In this document: positions 29,380-39,139 of the stretch, in pieces
Position numbering within the stretch: the stretch's first letter is position 1
How the letters are laid out: every line of letters begins with the position of its first letter
Assembly (NCBI RefSeq): GCF_002087335.1
Contig: NZ_MWVJ01000060.1
Span: forward strand, 97,335 to 161,334
Direction of reading: 5' to 3'
DNA: 64,000 nucleotides
Source: Pseudophaeobacter leonis
GTDB taxonomy: Bacteria; Pseudomonadota; Alphaproteobacteria; Rhodobacterales; Rhodobacteraceae
Notes under the pieces: model-generated
Told to the model about the DNA's origin: nothing
Database searches by the model: none
The model's input: only the letters and a program-made list of their open reading frames with translations
Translations under genes and position numbers: made by a program

Positions 29380-30390
29380 TCAACCCACCTTGTTCCAACG
29401 ACCATTGAAAAAAATGAAGTAGGACGCAGGAACCTTAGAGTCCCCTGCAATTTGGTCAGGTGGAAGAAATCCAACAGTTTTTTCGAATTTACCAAACGGC
29501 GCTATGTGCTTTGAGGCAAGATGGATCATCAACACCTCAAAGATATCCAAAATCTGACCCGCGACTTGCGGCAAGAACGAGCTCACCTCCATTTTTGGTT
29601 GGGGAGTCGCTGCATGCACCACCTCCACTGTGGGGGTCGTCAACGTGCCAACAGCGGTAATGGCAAAATCCTCAATAACAACACGCTGGGCGCCCTTGGG
29701 ATGCTCAACACAATTTCGCAAATTCCGGATGAAAACCATAAAGGGTGTCATTGAACCCACAAATTTCGAAAACTCATCTGTGGCACCGTAGAGTTGCTGG
29801 ATCTCCGTCTCGAAGCCATTCCACATCTTTTCCCTATGACCGTAAAATTGCTGGGTAAAGGCGAAGATAGCTTGAGTGGCATGTTCGATCTTCTGTACGA
29901 AAGTCTTGAGACTTTCATTGAGGCCTTCGACTGATGGCAGCGCCAAGGACCGCTGTTTTGGCTGCTGGAATGCGGAAAGCGCCCTTTCTTGCTCAGTAAT
30001 CAGATCGCGTTCGATTGTCTGTGCAGCCAAGAGTTCTTTCATCACCACAATCGAAAGGTCCATGACACGCTTCAAGTCAATTTCACCGTCGAATTGATTG
30101 GAATTGAACAAGACGTTTACAGTCAGAAAGCTTCGCGCAACGGTTTCAGACTCTGAACCCTGACTAACAATTTTTTGATATCCATTGGGGATGTTTGAGT
30201 TTGTTCGCTCAGGGTCGATCTCGTCGGCTAAGAATGTCCTGTAAATCGCGCATTTCTTGATGATGTACATGTCTATGTTTGCAACGCTTACCATCCCAGA
30301 GATGGGGCCGTCATTTTCATCTCCGACCTGCATGGACAACGCGCCATCTCGTATCTTGCCGATACGTATTTTCTCTTCTTCATTCGACAT
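29380..30390 (-). CDS. Hypothetical protein with HEPN-like RxxxxH motif
   Basis: A 336-residue, lower-GC gene I cannot assign to a family. The middle is helical and charged (residues 110-220), followed by FMVFIRNLRNCVEHPKG. There Arg225-N-C-V-E-His230 fits the RN-x(4-6)-H signature of HEPN ribonucleases, and the flanking hydrophobic-helix pattern is similar. No signal peptide or membrane segment is visible. It lies 271 bases upstream of the HNH-ATPase fusion on the same strand and directly downstream of a transposase remnant. It may belong to the same defence-like locus; the HEPN call is tentative because the motif is short. Confidence 0.6.
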   Translation of the reverse strand: MSNEEEKIRIGKIRDGALSMQVGDENDGPISGMVSVANIDMYIIKKCAIYRTFLADEIDPERTNSNIPNGYQKIVSQGSESETVARSFLTVNVLFNSNQFDGEIDLKRVMDLSIVVMKELLAAQTIERDLITEQERALSAFQQPKQRSLALPSVEGLNESLKTFVQKIEHATQAIFAFTQQFYGHREKMWNGFETEIQQLYGATDEFSKFVGSMTPFMVFIRNLRNCVEHPKGAQRVVIEDFAITAVGTLTTPTVEVVHAATPQPKMEVSSFLPQVAGQILDIFEVLMIHLASKHIAPFGKFEKTVGFLPPDQIAGDSKVPASYFIFFNGRWNKVG

Positions 30391-30399
30391 GCGGATTAC

Positions 30400-31068
30400 C
30401 TACCATTTTTCGACAGTATGCAAAGGTCGATATTGATAGAAAGAGGGTTGCGCTGCGAACTTCTGTTCTCCAGATGCTCTGACGACTGCCGATCGATCGT
30501 AGCAGAGATGATCCTCTGCACGTACCTGGATGGCCGCTCCGGATAGGTCCCACAGTGAGTTTGCGCGTGGGGCGACCCCCATGAGCACAACACCTTCTTG
30601 CGAGACCTTGCGCTCAAAACGCTTGCCGAAGGCCAGCCGCTTGGATGCGCTGTCCGGCAGAGCGCTCAGGGGGAAGTTGCCGTCTTCCATGTCTTCATTC
30701 CATTGCTTCAAAGGCGTGCGGCCACCAAGGCTACTGTGCGGGGAGTTATGGTAGATATCGACAACCCAGCGAACCAAAACAAAGGCAACATCCTCGGCGT
30801 CCAGGCAAGCCCTGCCTTCCGACTTATAATCGCCGCGTTCGATTGAGTTCGAGAATGTGCGACCAACCAAGCGGGGCATCAAGTCAGTACTCAAAGTACC
30901 GAAAATCCGCTCCCCTGTGCCGCGCATACCGGGCACACCCGCATGTGTCCGCAAGGCCTGGATGCGCAGATCGAGGCAGCAATTTGTAAACGCTTCCGAT
31001 TGGAAAGCCGGGCCGTTGTCCGTCACTAATGCCTCCGGCTTTCCGCAGTGAGAACATCGAACGCACAT
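30400..31068 (-). mobile_element. Transposase remnant, DDE integrase core, N-terminus missing
   Basis: About 222 residues from the C-terminal half of a Mu/TniA-like transposase. The second catalytic aspartate (ALVTDNGPAFQSEAF) and glutamate (GMRGTGERIFGTLSTDL) are seen, followed by the typical WVVDIYHNSPHSSLGGRTPLKQW. The helix-turn-helix region and first aspartate are absent. The last 60 residues (from about VLMGVAPRANS) do not look like the usual beta-barrel end and may be out of frame or decayed. Its upstream edge meets a broken regulator fragment at 31068-31071, so it marks a rearrangement point. No terminal inverted repeats could be assigned. Confidence 0.75.
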
Positions 31069-31070
31069 TC

Positions 31071-31727
31071 CTAATACGAGCCGTTTACGGGCCTCAGAGA
31101 CGGCCTCCGGTCAAGCGCCACCAAACGGTTGTTGAGCGGGTAGTCAGCCACGGCCCCGTCATCACGGATGAGATGCGCCAAGAGCTCTGCCACAACGCCG
31201 GAGCTGGCCAGCATTTTGCGATCTGCTTCGGGCACAGGATTCAGGTCGTAATAGCTGGATCCGGCAGCCTGGATGGATCCGATGCCCAACAGGGCAATAT
31301 CCGCCTTGCGCGCAATGTCGAACACATCGCGCACCGACCCCACACGGGTTACGAAATACCCCATGACCGCACCAATGCCGGTACAGACCGCGATGGCAAT
31401 TGCCGAGGCAACCCAGGGGTCTATCCCTGCCAGAAAAAGCCATCCTGCGACCACCGTGGACAGCGCTGTGACCGAGCCGACAGACAAGTCAATTTCGCCT
31501 GAGATCAGCAAGATGGTCATGCCGATCACCACAATTCCCTCAATCGCGAAGGCCATAACCATGGCCCGCATATTGACCCATGTCAGGAAATACGGCGAGG
31601 CAAAGGTCATCACGATGAACAACACCAAAATGATCGCAATCAGTCCAGTTTCGCGCAAGCGCAGAACGCGTCCTAATATGCCCCGCGTTTCTTGAGTATC
31701 TGTTTGTGCCAAAGTCGAGTTGTTCAC
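31071..31727 (-). pseudogene. Chimera: N-terminal half of a sugar ABC permease joined to a SorC-type regulator fragment
   Basis: Residues 1-130 (31338-31727) are an RbsC-like permease, with ISGEIDLSVGSVTALSTVVAG (quoted in part) as hallmark. From residue 131 (31071-31337) the sequence changes to SVRDVFDIARKADIALLGIG and EADRKMLASSGVVAEL, typical of the sugar-binding domain of SorC/DeoR-like repressors. It then ends abruptly at the transposase remnant. A permease of this family needs about 320 residues, so the product cannot transport. The join probably arose by deletion. The ATPase gene lies 22 bases upstream in the same operon. Confidence 0.72.
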
Positions 31728-31749
31728 CGCAATAGTCCCCTATTCGTCG

Positions 31750-33264
31750 TCATGCTGCAGGAGCATCAGTGACTGATGCCAGTTGCATAATGTTTTCTTC
31801 TGTCATGGTCGCACCCCTGACGTCGCCGCTGATGCGGCCCTCGCGCACGACCATCACACGGTCACACAGCCCGATCAGTTCCGGCAGTTCGGACGAGATA
31901 ACAACAATCCCAACTCCGCTTGATGCCAGTTCGCGCAGAATGCGATGGATCTCGACCTTTGCCCCGACATCGACACCGCGGGTCGGCTCATCAAGAATGA
32001 TAAGTTTCGGGTCAACCGACAGCATCTTTGCGATTGCCACCTTCTGTTGATTGCCGCCCGGAAGGGACGAGATCGGGTCAGACAGGCGCCCGTATTTGAG
32101 GTTCAGTTTCCGGCCCAGTGAACCCGCCTGATCGTCTTCTGCAGTGCCACTTAGGATACCGGTTCGCGACGAGACCTGTGACAGATTTAAAGCTGACACA
32201 TTGGCCGAGATCGCCATGTCGAGAAAAATGCCATCGCCTTTTCTGTCTTCAGAAAGGTAGACGACGCCGCAGTCAATGCACTCTTGGTAATCTTTGGGTG
32301 CCAGCGGTTGCCCGTTGAGAAAAGTCTCCCCCGACACGTCGCATTCAAGACGGCAGACACCTTTGACAATCTCGCTGCGGCCAGAGCCGATCAGGCCGCC
32401 AATTCCGAGTATCTCGCCGCGTTCCAGCTGAAAGCTGACATCGTGAAAACGGTTTCCGTCTGTCAGTTGCCGGACGTCGAGGATCACCTCGTCGGATCTG
32501 TCCACCTCTGAGAGCTTATCGGGATAGAGGTCGTCAATGACGCGGCCAACCATGGCATTCACCACGTCTCCGGGCCCGATATCCGCAACATTCTGTGTGG
32601 TGATATGCTGCCCGTCGCGGAGCACCGTGACGCGATCACAATTGTCAAATATCTCAACCATCCGGTGGGAGATATAGATGATTGAAATGCCCCGATCTGC
32701 CAGATCCCGCATGATGCCAAACAGGATTTGCGCCTCTTTCTCAGTCAGCGCCGCTGTTGGCTCATCAAGGATCAAGACGCGGCAATCCAGGGTCAATGCC
32801 TTGGCAATTTCAATGAGTTGTTGGTTGGAAATGGACAGATCGCGCACCATGGTCGCGGGTGAGATTGCGCAGAGTCGCCCCAGAACCTCGGCGGCTTTGT
32901 CGTGTAGGCCGCGATAGTCCATCGTGAAGGTCCGGCTGACATTGGTCGCGGACATAAAGATGTTCTCGGCGACACTCACATCAGGGCACAGCGCGATTTC
33001 CTGGTGCACAAATCCGATGCCAAGCTGCTGCGCGCGTGTCGGCGAGGTGATTTTCTGTGGCACCCCGTCGATGAGGATTTCGCCGCTGTCTGGCTGCAAA
33101 ATCCCGTCAATGATATTCATGAGGGTCGATTTGCCAGCACCGTTTTCCCCGGCCAGGGCGTGAATTTCGCCTTTGCGCAGGTCAAAATTCACCTCAGTCA
33201 GCGCGCGGACCGGCCCAAAGGATTTTGAGACCCTGGCAATTTTCAGAAGTAAGTCATCTGTCAT
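31750..33264 (-). CDS. Sugar ABC importer ATPase (RbsA/MglA type) of a decaying operon
   Basis: An intact 504-residue dual-domain ATPase. First half: Walker [11 protein letters not shown], signature [15 protein letters not shown], Walker [15 protein letters not shown]. Second half: [14 protein letters not shown], signature [15 protein letters not shown] and [16 protein letters not shown]. The ATG at 33264 is chosen over an upstream in-frame codon at 33291 because homologues start near MTDDLLLKI. Its partners are broken: the permease downstream is a chimera and the binding-protein gene upstream has an in-frame stop. It may be non-functional in practice or able to serve the neighbouring paralogous importer. 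Confidence 0.88.
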   Translation of the reverse strand: MTDDLLLKIARVSKSFGPVRALTEVNFDLRKGEIHALAGENGAGKSTLMNIIDGILQPDSGEILIDGVPQKITSPTRAQQLGIGFVHQEIALCPDVSVAENIFMSATNVSRTFTMDYRGLHDKAAEVLGRLCAISPATMVRDLSISNQQLIEIAKALTLDCRVLILDEPTAALTEKEAQILFGIMRDLADRGISIIYISHRMVEIFDNCDRVTVLRDGQHITTQNVADIGPGDVVNAMVGRVIDDLYPDKLSEVDRSDEVILDVRQLTDGNRFHDVSFQLERGEILGIGGLIGSGRSEIVKGVCRLECDVSGETFLNGQPLAPKDYQECIDCGVVYLSEDRKGDGIFLDMAISANVSALNLSQVSSRTGILSGTAEDDQAGSLGRKLNLKYGRLSDPISSLPGGNQQKVAIAKMLSVDPKLIILDEPTRGVDVGAKVEIHRILRELASSGVGIVVISSELPELIGLCDRVMVVREGRISGDVRGATMTEENIMQLASVTDAPAA

Positions 33265-33351
33265 CGGTCTGGTGCCATAACTAGGTTGCAAGGGGGCGGT
33301 GTGTCGCCGAAAATTCAGATCTCCGGCGACACATAAGGCGGCGTGATCCGG

Positions 33352-34330
33352 TTAGCTCGGGTCACGGCCTTCCATGTAGCTGTTCAGATCAAAGCTATCG
33401 GCGTTTTCCTGCGTGATCACGGCAAAGCCATTGTCCACATAGGGGATCCGCATGGGATTAAAGCCCGAGACCTTGTAGTCATTGAACGGATCAAACACGT
33501 CGCTGTGCGCTGCAAAAAACACCGACAAGAAGCCCATGAATCCCTGCATGCCCTGATTTGGGTTCAAAGCCATATGGATGTTGCCAGCCTTGATGTGTTC
33601 GAGGGTTGCCGGGGTCACGTCTGCATGCATGATCAGAACCTCGGCTTTTGCTTCCAGGATGGCAGCAACGGCGCCTTCGGCAGAGCCTGCTTCGGGGATC
33701 CAGATGGCGCCAAGATTGGGGTTGGCCTGAACGATAGAGGCGGTCGCACGATAGGCGGGATTGCGGTCCTGATTGGTCGCCTGACGGCCAACCAGCTTCA
33801 TGTTTGGATAGTGGTCCTCCATATAGGAAATCAGGGCCGTTACACGCAGGGCGTGATTGGACTGGCCCGGGTTTTCCAGCACTGCATATTCGGCACTGTC
33901 ACCGATCTGGCTGACGGTCTCGTCTGCCGCGAACTTGGCCTCGGCCAGATTGTCCGAGGTGATATGGGCCGTGCGGTTTGAGTTCGGAGAGTCTGCCGCA
34001 AAGGTGGTGATCTCTGTGCCGTTTTCGATCGCACGGTTGATGGGCTCAATAAACGGATCAGACTGCATCGGGTGCAACAAAATGCCGGCGGGGGCCTTTA
34101 CAAGATCCTGCTCAAACGACGCGATCTGTTTGGTGATGTCTTAATCAGGTGTCCCCGAAAAGACCGTCTCACAGCCAAACGCTTTGGCCGCCTGTTTAAA
34201 GCCCTGATAGACAGGGACCCAATAGGGGTGGCTGGCAACCATCACGTTCATAATGGATTTCTCGCCCGGCTCACAGGCGATGAAAATTGCACGACAGACC
34301 CCCGCAAGTGCAAGAAAAATCGTGCGCTGA
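33352..34330 (-). pseudogene. Sugar ABC importer periplasmic binding protein, disrupted
   Basis: A ribose/xylose-type solute-binding protein. The mature part is readable: MNVMVASHPYWVPVYQGFKQ, then a TAA at 34141-34143 replacing an expected Tyr codon (SGTPD-stop-DITKQIASFEQD), then APAGILLHPMQSDPFIEPINRAI and onward to EGRDPS. The signal-peptide region around 34270-34330 is hydrophobic but garbled, with no proper ATG after the GGGAGGA site at about 34339. Two separate defects in one gene argue for real decay rather than one reading error. The gene lies upstream of the ATPase in the same minus-strand operon and diverges from the GntR regulator gene. Confidence 0.72.
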
Positions 34331-34514
34331 AATTCCTCCCAGTCACGCTACTGATGGGCACGGCTTCAGATTCGTCAACAGGATATGGGATAATTTTCCA
34401 GTACTGAAATTTTTTTCAATCCTTGGGGGTGTCATCCTGTTGGGTGCCTATTTGTTGGTTTAATGGGGCGAAATATCAACCAATTAGGCGAGATGTCGCA
34501 TATTATTCACTTAT

Positions 34515-34601
34515 TTGTTGGACAATATGGGCGGGTTGGTATTAGGGTTGCATCAGATTGACAGGACGCATGCCGTGAGGCTGCCGCTATTTGTCGGACA
34601 A
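34515..34601. promoter_or_regulatory. Two predicted GntR/FadR-family operators
   Basis: The palindromes TTGTTGGACAA (34515-34525) and TTGTCGGACAA (34591-34601), each with arms TTGT/ACAA, lie upstream of the regulator gene; both are preceded by TAT and followed by TA. The second ends 12 bases before the regulator ATG. A further half-like site TTTGTTGG lies near 34450, beside TTGGTT...AACCAA. They are well placed for autoregulation and for control of the divergent sugar importer. Confidence 0.62.
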
Positions 34602-34613
34602 TAAACGGAAAAC

Positions 34614-35330
34614 ATGATGACCCTTATTGGCACTCTAAAAACGGATAAAGGCGGCTCGGCTGTGGATCAGGTCGTCTCTCAGATGCGCCAGCTTATCGGC
34701 GAGAAGGGCCTGACGGTTGGCGACCAGCTTCCGACTGAAAAGGAGCTCTGTGAAACCTTTGGCGCCTCGCGCAATACGGTGCGTGAAGCCATGCGCATTC
34801 TGAAAACCTACGGGGTGGTTGAGGTGCGTCCTAAGGTGGGGGCAACGATTGTTGATAACCGGATGTCGTCGGCTATCGAGATGTTTTCCTTCAATGTCAT
34901 GGATATTTCGCTTGAGACATTCTCTGACATCCAGGGATTTCGCGGCCTGCTTGAGGTGTCGTCGGTTGAGACCATTCTCGACCAGATCACGGCTGAGGAT
35001 ATCGCCGATCTGCGCCGGATCAACGACAAGCTGAGAGATCCCAGTGAGATTGAAGTCGCCGCAGAATATGATTTTGAGTTCCACACCCGTCTTGTGAGCG
35101 TCCTGCGCAATAAGGCTATCCTGGACATTTATGGCCTGATGAAGCCGGTGATCCTGCGGATCATGCTGAATGGCAAAACCCGCGATACCTTTAAGACGGC
35201 GACCTTTGAAGAGCATCAGGGCGTCATTGAGGCGTTGGAGGCGCGTGATCGCCTTGCCTATCAGTATCGTCTGAAAACGCACCTAGAGACAGGCTCGGCG
35301 AATTTCAGCATGAAGGATGCTGCATCGTAA
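34614..35330 (+). CDS. GntR-family (FadR subfamily) transcriptional regulator
   Basis: A 238-residue repressor-type protein. The N-terminal winged helix shows LTVGDQLPTEKELCETFGASRNTVREAMRIL (quoted in part, residues about 33-63) and the wing GVVEVRPKVGATI. The C-terminal domain is all-helical FCD type: FRGLLEVSSVETILDQI, EFHTRLVSVLRNKAI and the metal/ligand histidine in EEHQGVIEAL. Two adjacent ATGs (34614, 34617) are possible starts. It heads the sugar-acid operon that follows after 62 bases and probably responds to a pathway intermediate. Twin palindromes upstream are likely its own binding sites. Confidence 0.9.
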   Translation: MMTLIGTLKTDKGGSAVDQVVSQMRQLIGEKGLTVGDQLPTEKELCETFGASRNTVREAMRILKTYGVVEVRPKVGATIVDNRMSSAIEMFSFNVMDISLETFSDIQGFRGLLEVSSVETILDQITAEDIADLRRINDKLRDPSEIEVAAEYDFEFHTRLVSVLRNKAILDIYGLMKPVILRIMLNGKTRDTFKTATFEEHQGVIEALEARDRLAYQYRLKTHLETGSANFSMKDAAS

Positions 35331-35392
35331 AAACAACTGAATTTTAAATGCCCGAAAAGAGGCGGCAGATTTAAATTTCCAGGGAGGGAAAA

Positions 35393-36523
35393 ATGAAGAA
35401 AGCAATCACAACACTGACGGTCGGGGCGGCTATGATGGCGCAGACGGCCTTTGCCGGGCCTAATTTGGTCGAAGGCCCAGGCGTAAATCCCGGATGCTTT
35501 GCGCCATGGGACGCAACAACAAATTTCATGCAGTGGGACAAACGCGAAGGTCCGTTCCGGATTGCCGTGGTGAATGGATTTGTTGGCAACACCTGGCGTA
35601 TTCAGATGATCAAAACGGCAAAAGCCTTTGCCAATGATCCGTCGATTGCCAGCCAAATTGCAGAGTTCAAGGTTGTTTCGACCGGCACAGACGCGCCTGC
35701 ACAGCTGGGGGCGATCGAGGATTTTATCAACCAGGGCTATGATGCGATCATTACCATCGCCGTCAGCCCTGATGGGTTTGACCGGGTCATTCGCCTGGCC
35801 GACCGCAATGATGTTGTTCTGGTGCCGTTCGACAACGTTCTGGACACCACCAAGGTCATGCAGGTCAACGAAGACCAGCTTGCTATGGGGCGGATGTATT
35901 CTGAGTTTGTGCTGGAACAGCTAGCGGCCAAAGGCGTGACAGGTGGCAAGGTTCTTGAGGTCCGTGGCCTGCCGGGCAATTCAGTCGACCGCGACCGTTC
36001 AATTGGTATCAACGAGGTCTTTGCGGCCGATGGTGGCGATTGGGAAATGGTCTCTGTGGTTGGCATGTGGGACGATGGCACCACACAGAAAGTCGTCGCC
36101 GATGCAATCGCGGTTCACGGTGAATTCGCGGCCATCGTTGCGCAGGGTGGCTCGAACGGGATGGTTCAGGCCGTTCAGGACAGTGGTCATCCCTGGGTGC
36201 CGGTTTCTGGCGAGTCCGAAAACGGCTACCGCAAGGCCCTGGCGCAATATTCCGGTGACGGCCTGAAAGGGATTTCCATCGGCCAGTCCCCTGGCCTTGT
36301 GGCCATTGCGATGAAGGCGGCGGTTTCAGCCCTAGAAGGCAACGTGATGCCCCAGCTGATTTCGGTGCCGCTGCCCGTGGCGACCTATGACGAGTTGGAA
36401 GACGGCAAAAACTTCTGGAGCGATCTTCCCGATAACTTCTTTACTGTCAATGAGTTCCCTCCTTGTGATGTGAATATCTCCGGCCCTGCCATCATGGCGC
36501 AGGATGAAGCGGACGTGAACTAA
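35393..36523 (+). CDS. Sugar ABC importer periplasmic binding protein
   Basis: A 376-residue exported protein with a signal peptide MKKAITTLTVGAAMMAQTAFA, cut near residue 21. The periplasmic-binding fold is shown by FRIAVVNGFVGNTWRIQM, GAIEDFINQGYDAIITIAVS, the hinge/ligand segment EVRGLPGNSVDRDRSIG and IVAQGGSNGMVQAVQDSG. A GGGAGGG site lies 6 bases upstream. It is followed by a matching ATPase and two permeases. A pentose is the likely ligand because the genes after the permeases encode oxidative pentose breakdown; this is inferred from context. Confidence 0.9.
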   Translation: MKKAITTLTVGAAMMAQTAFAGPNLVEGPGVNPGCFAPWDATTNFMQWDKREGPFRIAVVNGFVGNTWRIQMIKTAKAFANDPSIASQIAEFKVVSTGTDAPAQLGAIEDFINQGYDAIITIAVSPDGFDRVIRLADRNDVVLVPFDNVLDTTKVMQVNEDQLAMGRMYSEFVLEQLAAKGVTGGKVLEVRGLPGNSVDRDRSIGINEVFAADGGDWEMVSVVGMWDDGTTQKVVADAIAVHGEFAAIVAQGGSNGMVQAVQDSGHPWVPVSGESENGYRKALAQYSGDGLKGISIGQSPGLVAIAMKAAVSALEGNVMPQLISVPLPVATYDELEDGKNFWSDLPDNFFTVNEFPPCDVNISGPAIMAQDEADVN

Positions 36524-36586
36524 ACCGATCCTCTGGGCCGCCTGTGAGGGCGGTCCAGGCGCAACTTTTTTCAAAAGAATATACTC

Positions 36587-38099
36587 ATGAACACATCGAA
36601 AGAGATTGTTCAGCTGCAGGGTGTGTCTCGCTTTTTCGGCGGGGACGGCGTTGGATAGTGTAGACTTCTGCTGCCAGGCTGGCAGTATTCACGGGATTTT
36701 AGGTGAAAATGGCGCAGGCAAATCAACGCTGATCAAGATCCTGTCAGGGGTTCTTGCGCCGAGCGAGGGCCAGGTCATATTCGACGGCCGCAACGTGGCT
36801 TACCGCTCAACGGCTGAGGCGACTGCGGATGGCATTGTCTGCATTTTTCAAGAGCTGTCGCTGGTACCTGATCTGTCAGTGGCCGAGAACATATTCATTG
36901 ATCAGCCGCCGCGACGATTTGGTCTGATCGATACCCGTAAACAGCGCCAAATGGCCAAAGAGATTTTGGCGCGTATCAAATGCGAAGATGTCGACCCCGA
37001 CGCCCATATCAGAGAGCTAAGCCTGTCGCGGCGTCAGATGATCGAGATCGCTAAAGCATTGGTCAAAAACCCCAGGGTCCTAATCCTCGATGAGGCGACA
37101 TCGGCGCTGACAAGCAATGACGTGCAAACCGTCTATGATCTGATCGCTGAGCTGCGCGCCGACGGGGTGGCCTGCATCTTTATCAGCCACCGCATGCATG
37201 AGGTCGACCAGCTTTGTGATCAGCTGTCGGTGTTTCGCAACGGGCAGCACATTAAGAGTTTTGCAAAAGGCGCGCTGAGCGAGGCGGAGATTGTCCAACT
37301 TATGATTGGGCGCGAAATCACCGCACAGTTTCCGCCCAAGCGCGACAAATCCCTTGGAGAGACCACTTTGTCGGTGTCTGACCTGCGCTGGGAAGACAGC
37401 CTGAAAGGCGTCGATATTGACGTCCACGCGGGTGAAATTGTCGGGCTTGGCGGACTGGACGGGCAGGGACATAAGGAGCTTTTGCTGGCCCTCTTTGGCG
37501 CCCTTCATGGGGTCGAGGGGCAGATTTCTCTAAAGGGTCGCCCCTATCGGCCGGCCTCACCTGCGCTATCCAAACGTCTCGGCCTTGCGCTGGTGCCTGA
37601 GGATCGCAAAACCGAAGGGCTTATGCTGGAGATGTCTATCGGCGACAATTTGCTGCTGCCGAACTATCCGGAGGTCTCAAAAAACGGCGTGATTGATGGT
37701 GGCATGGCAAAGGCCGCCATCGAAAAGGCGGTGGCCCTGTTGCAAATCAAGGTCGGAAGCCCGGATCACCCCGTTGAAACCCTGTCTGGCGGCAATCAGC
37801 AAAAGGGGGTGATCGCCAAATGGCTCATGCTAAATCCTGATGTGATTTTACTGAATGATCCCACGCGCGGGATTGATGTTGGCACCAAGCAAGAGATTTA
37901 CCGCCTGATGCGCGACCTGGTCGACGCGGGGAAATCGGTCTTGCTGTATTCAACGGACTACGCCGAACTGATCGGCTGCTGTGATCGGGTCTGCGTCATG
38001 TACGACGGTCGCGTGGTCTCCGAGCTGGAAGGCGACGCATTGACAGAAAAAGCCATCGTCGCGGCCTCATTGAACATTCACACGGAGGCTGTCGCGTGA
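36587..38099 (+). CDS. Sugar ABC importer ATPase (one frameshift near the start)
   Basis: A dual-domain ATPase of the RbsA type, about 503 residues. Walker [10 protein letters not shown], signature LSLSRRQMIEIAKAL, Walker B LILDEATSALTS, then the second half with GGLDGQGHKELL and LSGGNQQKGVIAKWL. The true start is the ATG at 36587 (MNTSKEIVQLQGVSRFFGG). An extra G in the run at about 36643-36646 then shifts the frame before TALDSVDFC, so a naive reading would begin later at 36606 with the wrong N-terminus. The GTG of the first permease overlaps its stop. Confidence 0.9.
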
Positions 38100-39139
38100 T
38101 CAATAAAGTCAAAGCCAGCATCTTGCGCAACAGAGGTTTTACCGGCGCATTTATCCTGTTTGCAGCCCTGTTCCTTACCTATCAATCTATGCATCCACGC
38201 GGCTTTTCGACAGCTGTGCTGGTGCAAAACTCGAATGAAGTTGTGGCCTTGGCTTTTGTGGCCATCGCGCAGACGATCCCTGTCCTTATGGGCGGGCTGG
38301 ACCTCTCTGTTGGCGCTGTGATGACGCTGACCAATACGGTTGCTTCGCATGTTGTCACAGGCACGCCTTTGCAGATGCTTTTTGGCGCTGTGGTGACGCT
38401 GGCTGTTGGCGCCGGGTTTGGCGCGATGAATGGGCTGATCGTTGTCTATGGCCGTATACAGCCCATCATTGCGACCTTGGCAACCGGGGCGATCGCCATT
38501 GGGCTGGCGCTCATTTTGCGCCCTTCGCCCGGAGGCGACATTGACGGCGATCTGAACTGGGCCGCGACGAATGCGGTGTTTGATCTGGCCGAGACCTATG
38601 GCTTTGCCGACAATGGCAACGCCGCCTGGCTGCAACCCTTTGTCAACATCCCGGTGCCGCTCCTTATTTTGCTGGTTGTGGCGCTTGGTGTCTGGCTGCC
38701 ATTCAAACGCACTGTGACCTGCCGCACGATTTATGCCATCGGCAGTGCCGAGAGTGCCGCGCATTTGTCGGGTCTGCCGATTGCGCGGGCAAAAATTGCA
38801 GCCTTTACCCTGGCTGGGTTCTTTGCGGCCTGTGGCGGGCTCTATCTGGCGGTGCAAACCTCATCGGGCAATGCTGATATCACCCAGGCCGGCACCTATA
38901 CGCTGAACTCGATCGCCTCTGTTGTGCTGGGTGGCACCTCTTTGATGGGCGGCAGCGGCGGCGCGATTGGGTCAATGATTGGCGCCTTCATCCTGCGCAT
39001 CATATCGTTCTATTTCCGCATCCTCTCAATCGATCCATTGCTGCAGCCGCTGATCGAAGGGCTGGTTCTCCTGGTCGCCGTGAGCCTTGGGGCGTTGCGT
39101 ACTTTCCGGGTCAAAAACAAACTGGATCTGTTCCGATGA
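38096..39139 (+). CDS. Sugar ABC importer permease 1
   Basis: A 347-residue RbsC-like inner-membrane protein. The family signature IPVLMGGLDLSVGAVMTLTN (residues about 62-80) and the coupling region AIGSAESAAHLSGLPI are present, along with the late VVLGGTSLMGGSGGAIGSM block. The GTG start (38096) forms a GTGA overlap with the ATPase stop, and its own stop overlaps the next permease start (ATGA). It pairs with that second permease to form a heterodimeric channel, as in several roseobacter sugar importers. Confidence 0.91.
   Translation: MINKVKASILRNRGFTGAFILFAALFLTYQSMHPRGFSTAVLVQNSNEVVALAFVAIAQTIPVLMGGLDLSVGAVMTLTNTVASHVVTGTPLQMLFGAVVTLAVGAGFGAMNGLIVVYGRIQPIIATLATGAIAIGLALILRPSPGGDIDGDLNWAATNAVFDLAETYGFADNGNAAWLQPFVNIPVPLLILLVVALGVWLPFKRTVTCRTIYAIGSAESAAHLSGLPIARAKIAAFTLAGFFAACGGLYLAVQTSSGNADITQAGTYTLNSIASVVLGGTSLMGGSGGAIGSMIGAFILRIISFYFRILSIDPLLQPLIEGLVLLVAVSLGALRTFRVKNKLDLFR

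Noticed and set aside
30400..31068. A complete functional transposon
   Set aside because: The catalytic domain lacks its first aspartate and DNA-binding region, and no terminal inverted repeats were identified.
34141..34143. The in-frame TAA as a recoded codon
   Set aside because: The same gene has a degraded signal peptide and a broken operon partner, so decay is the simpler explanation.
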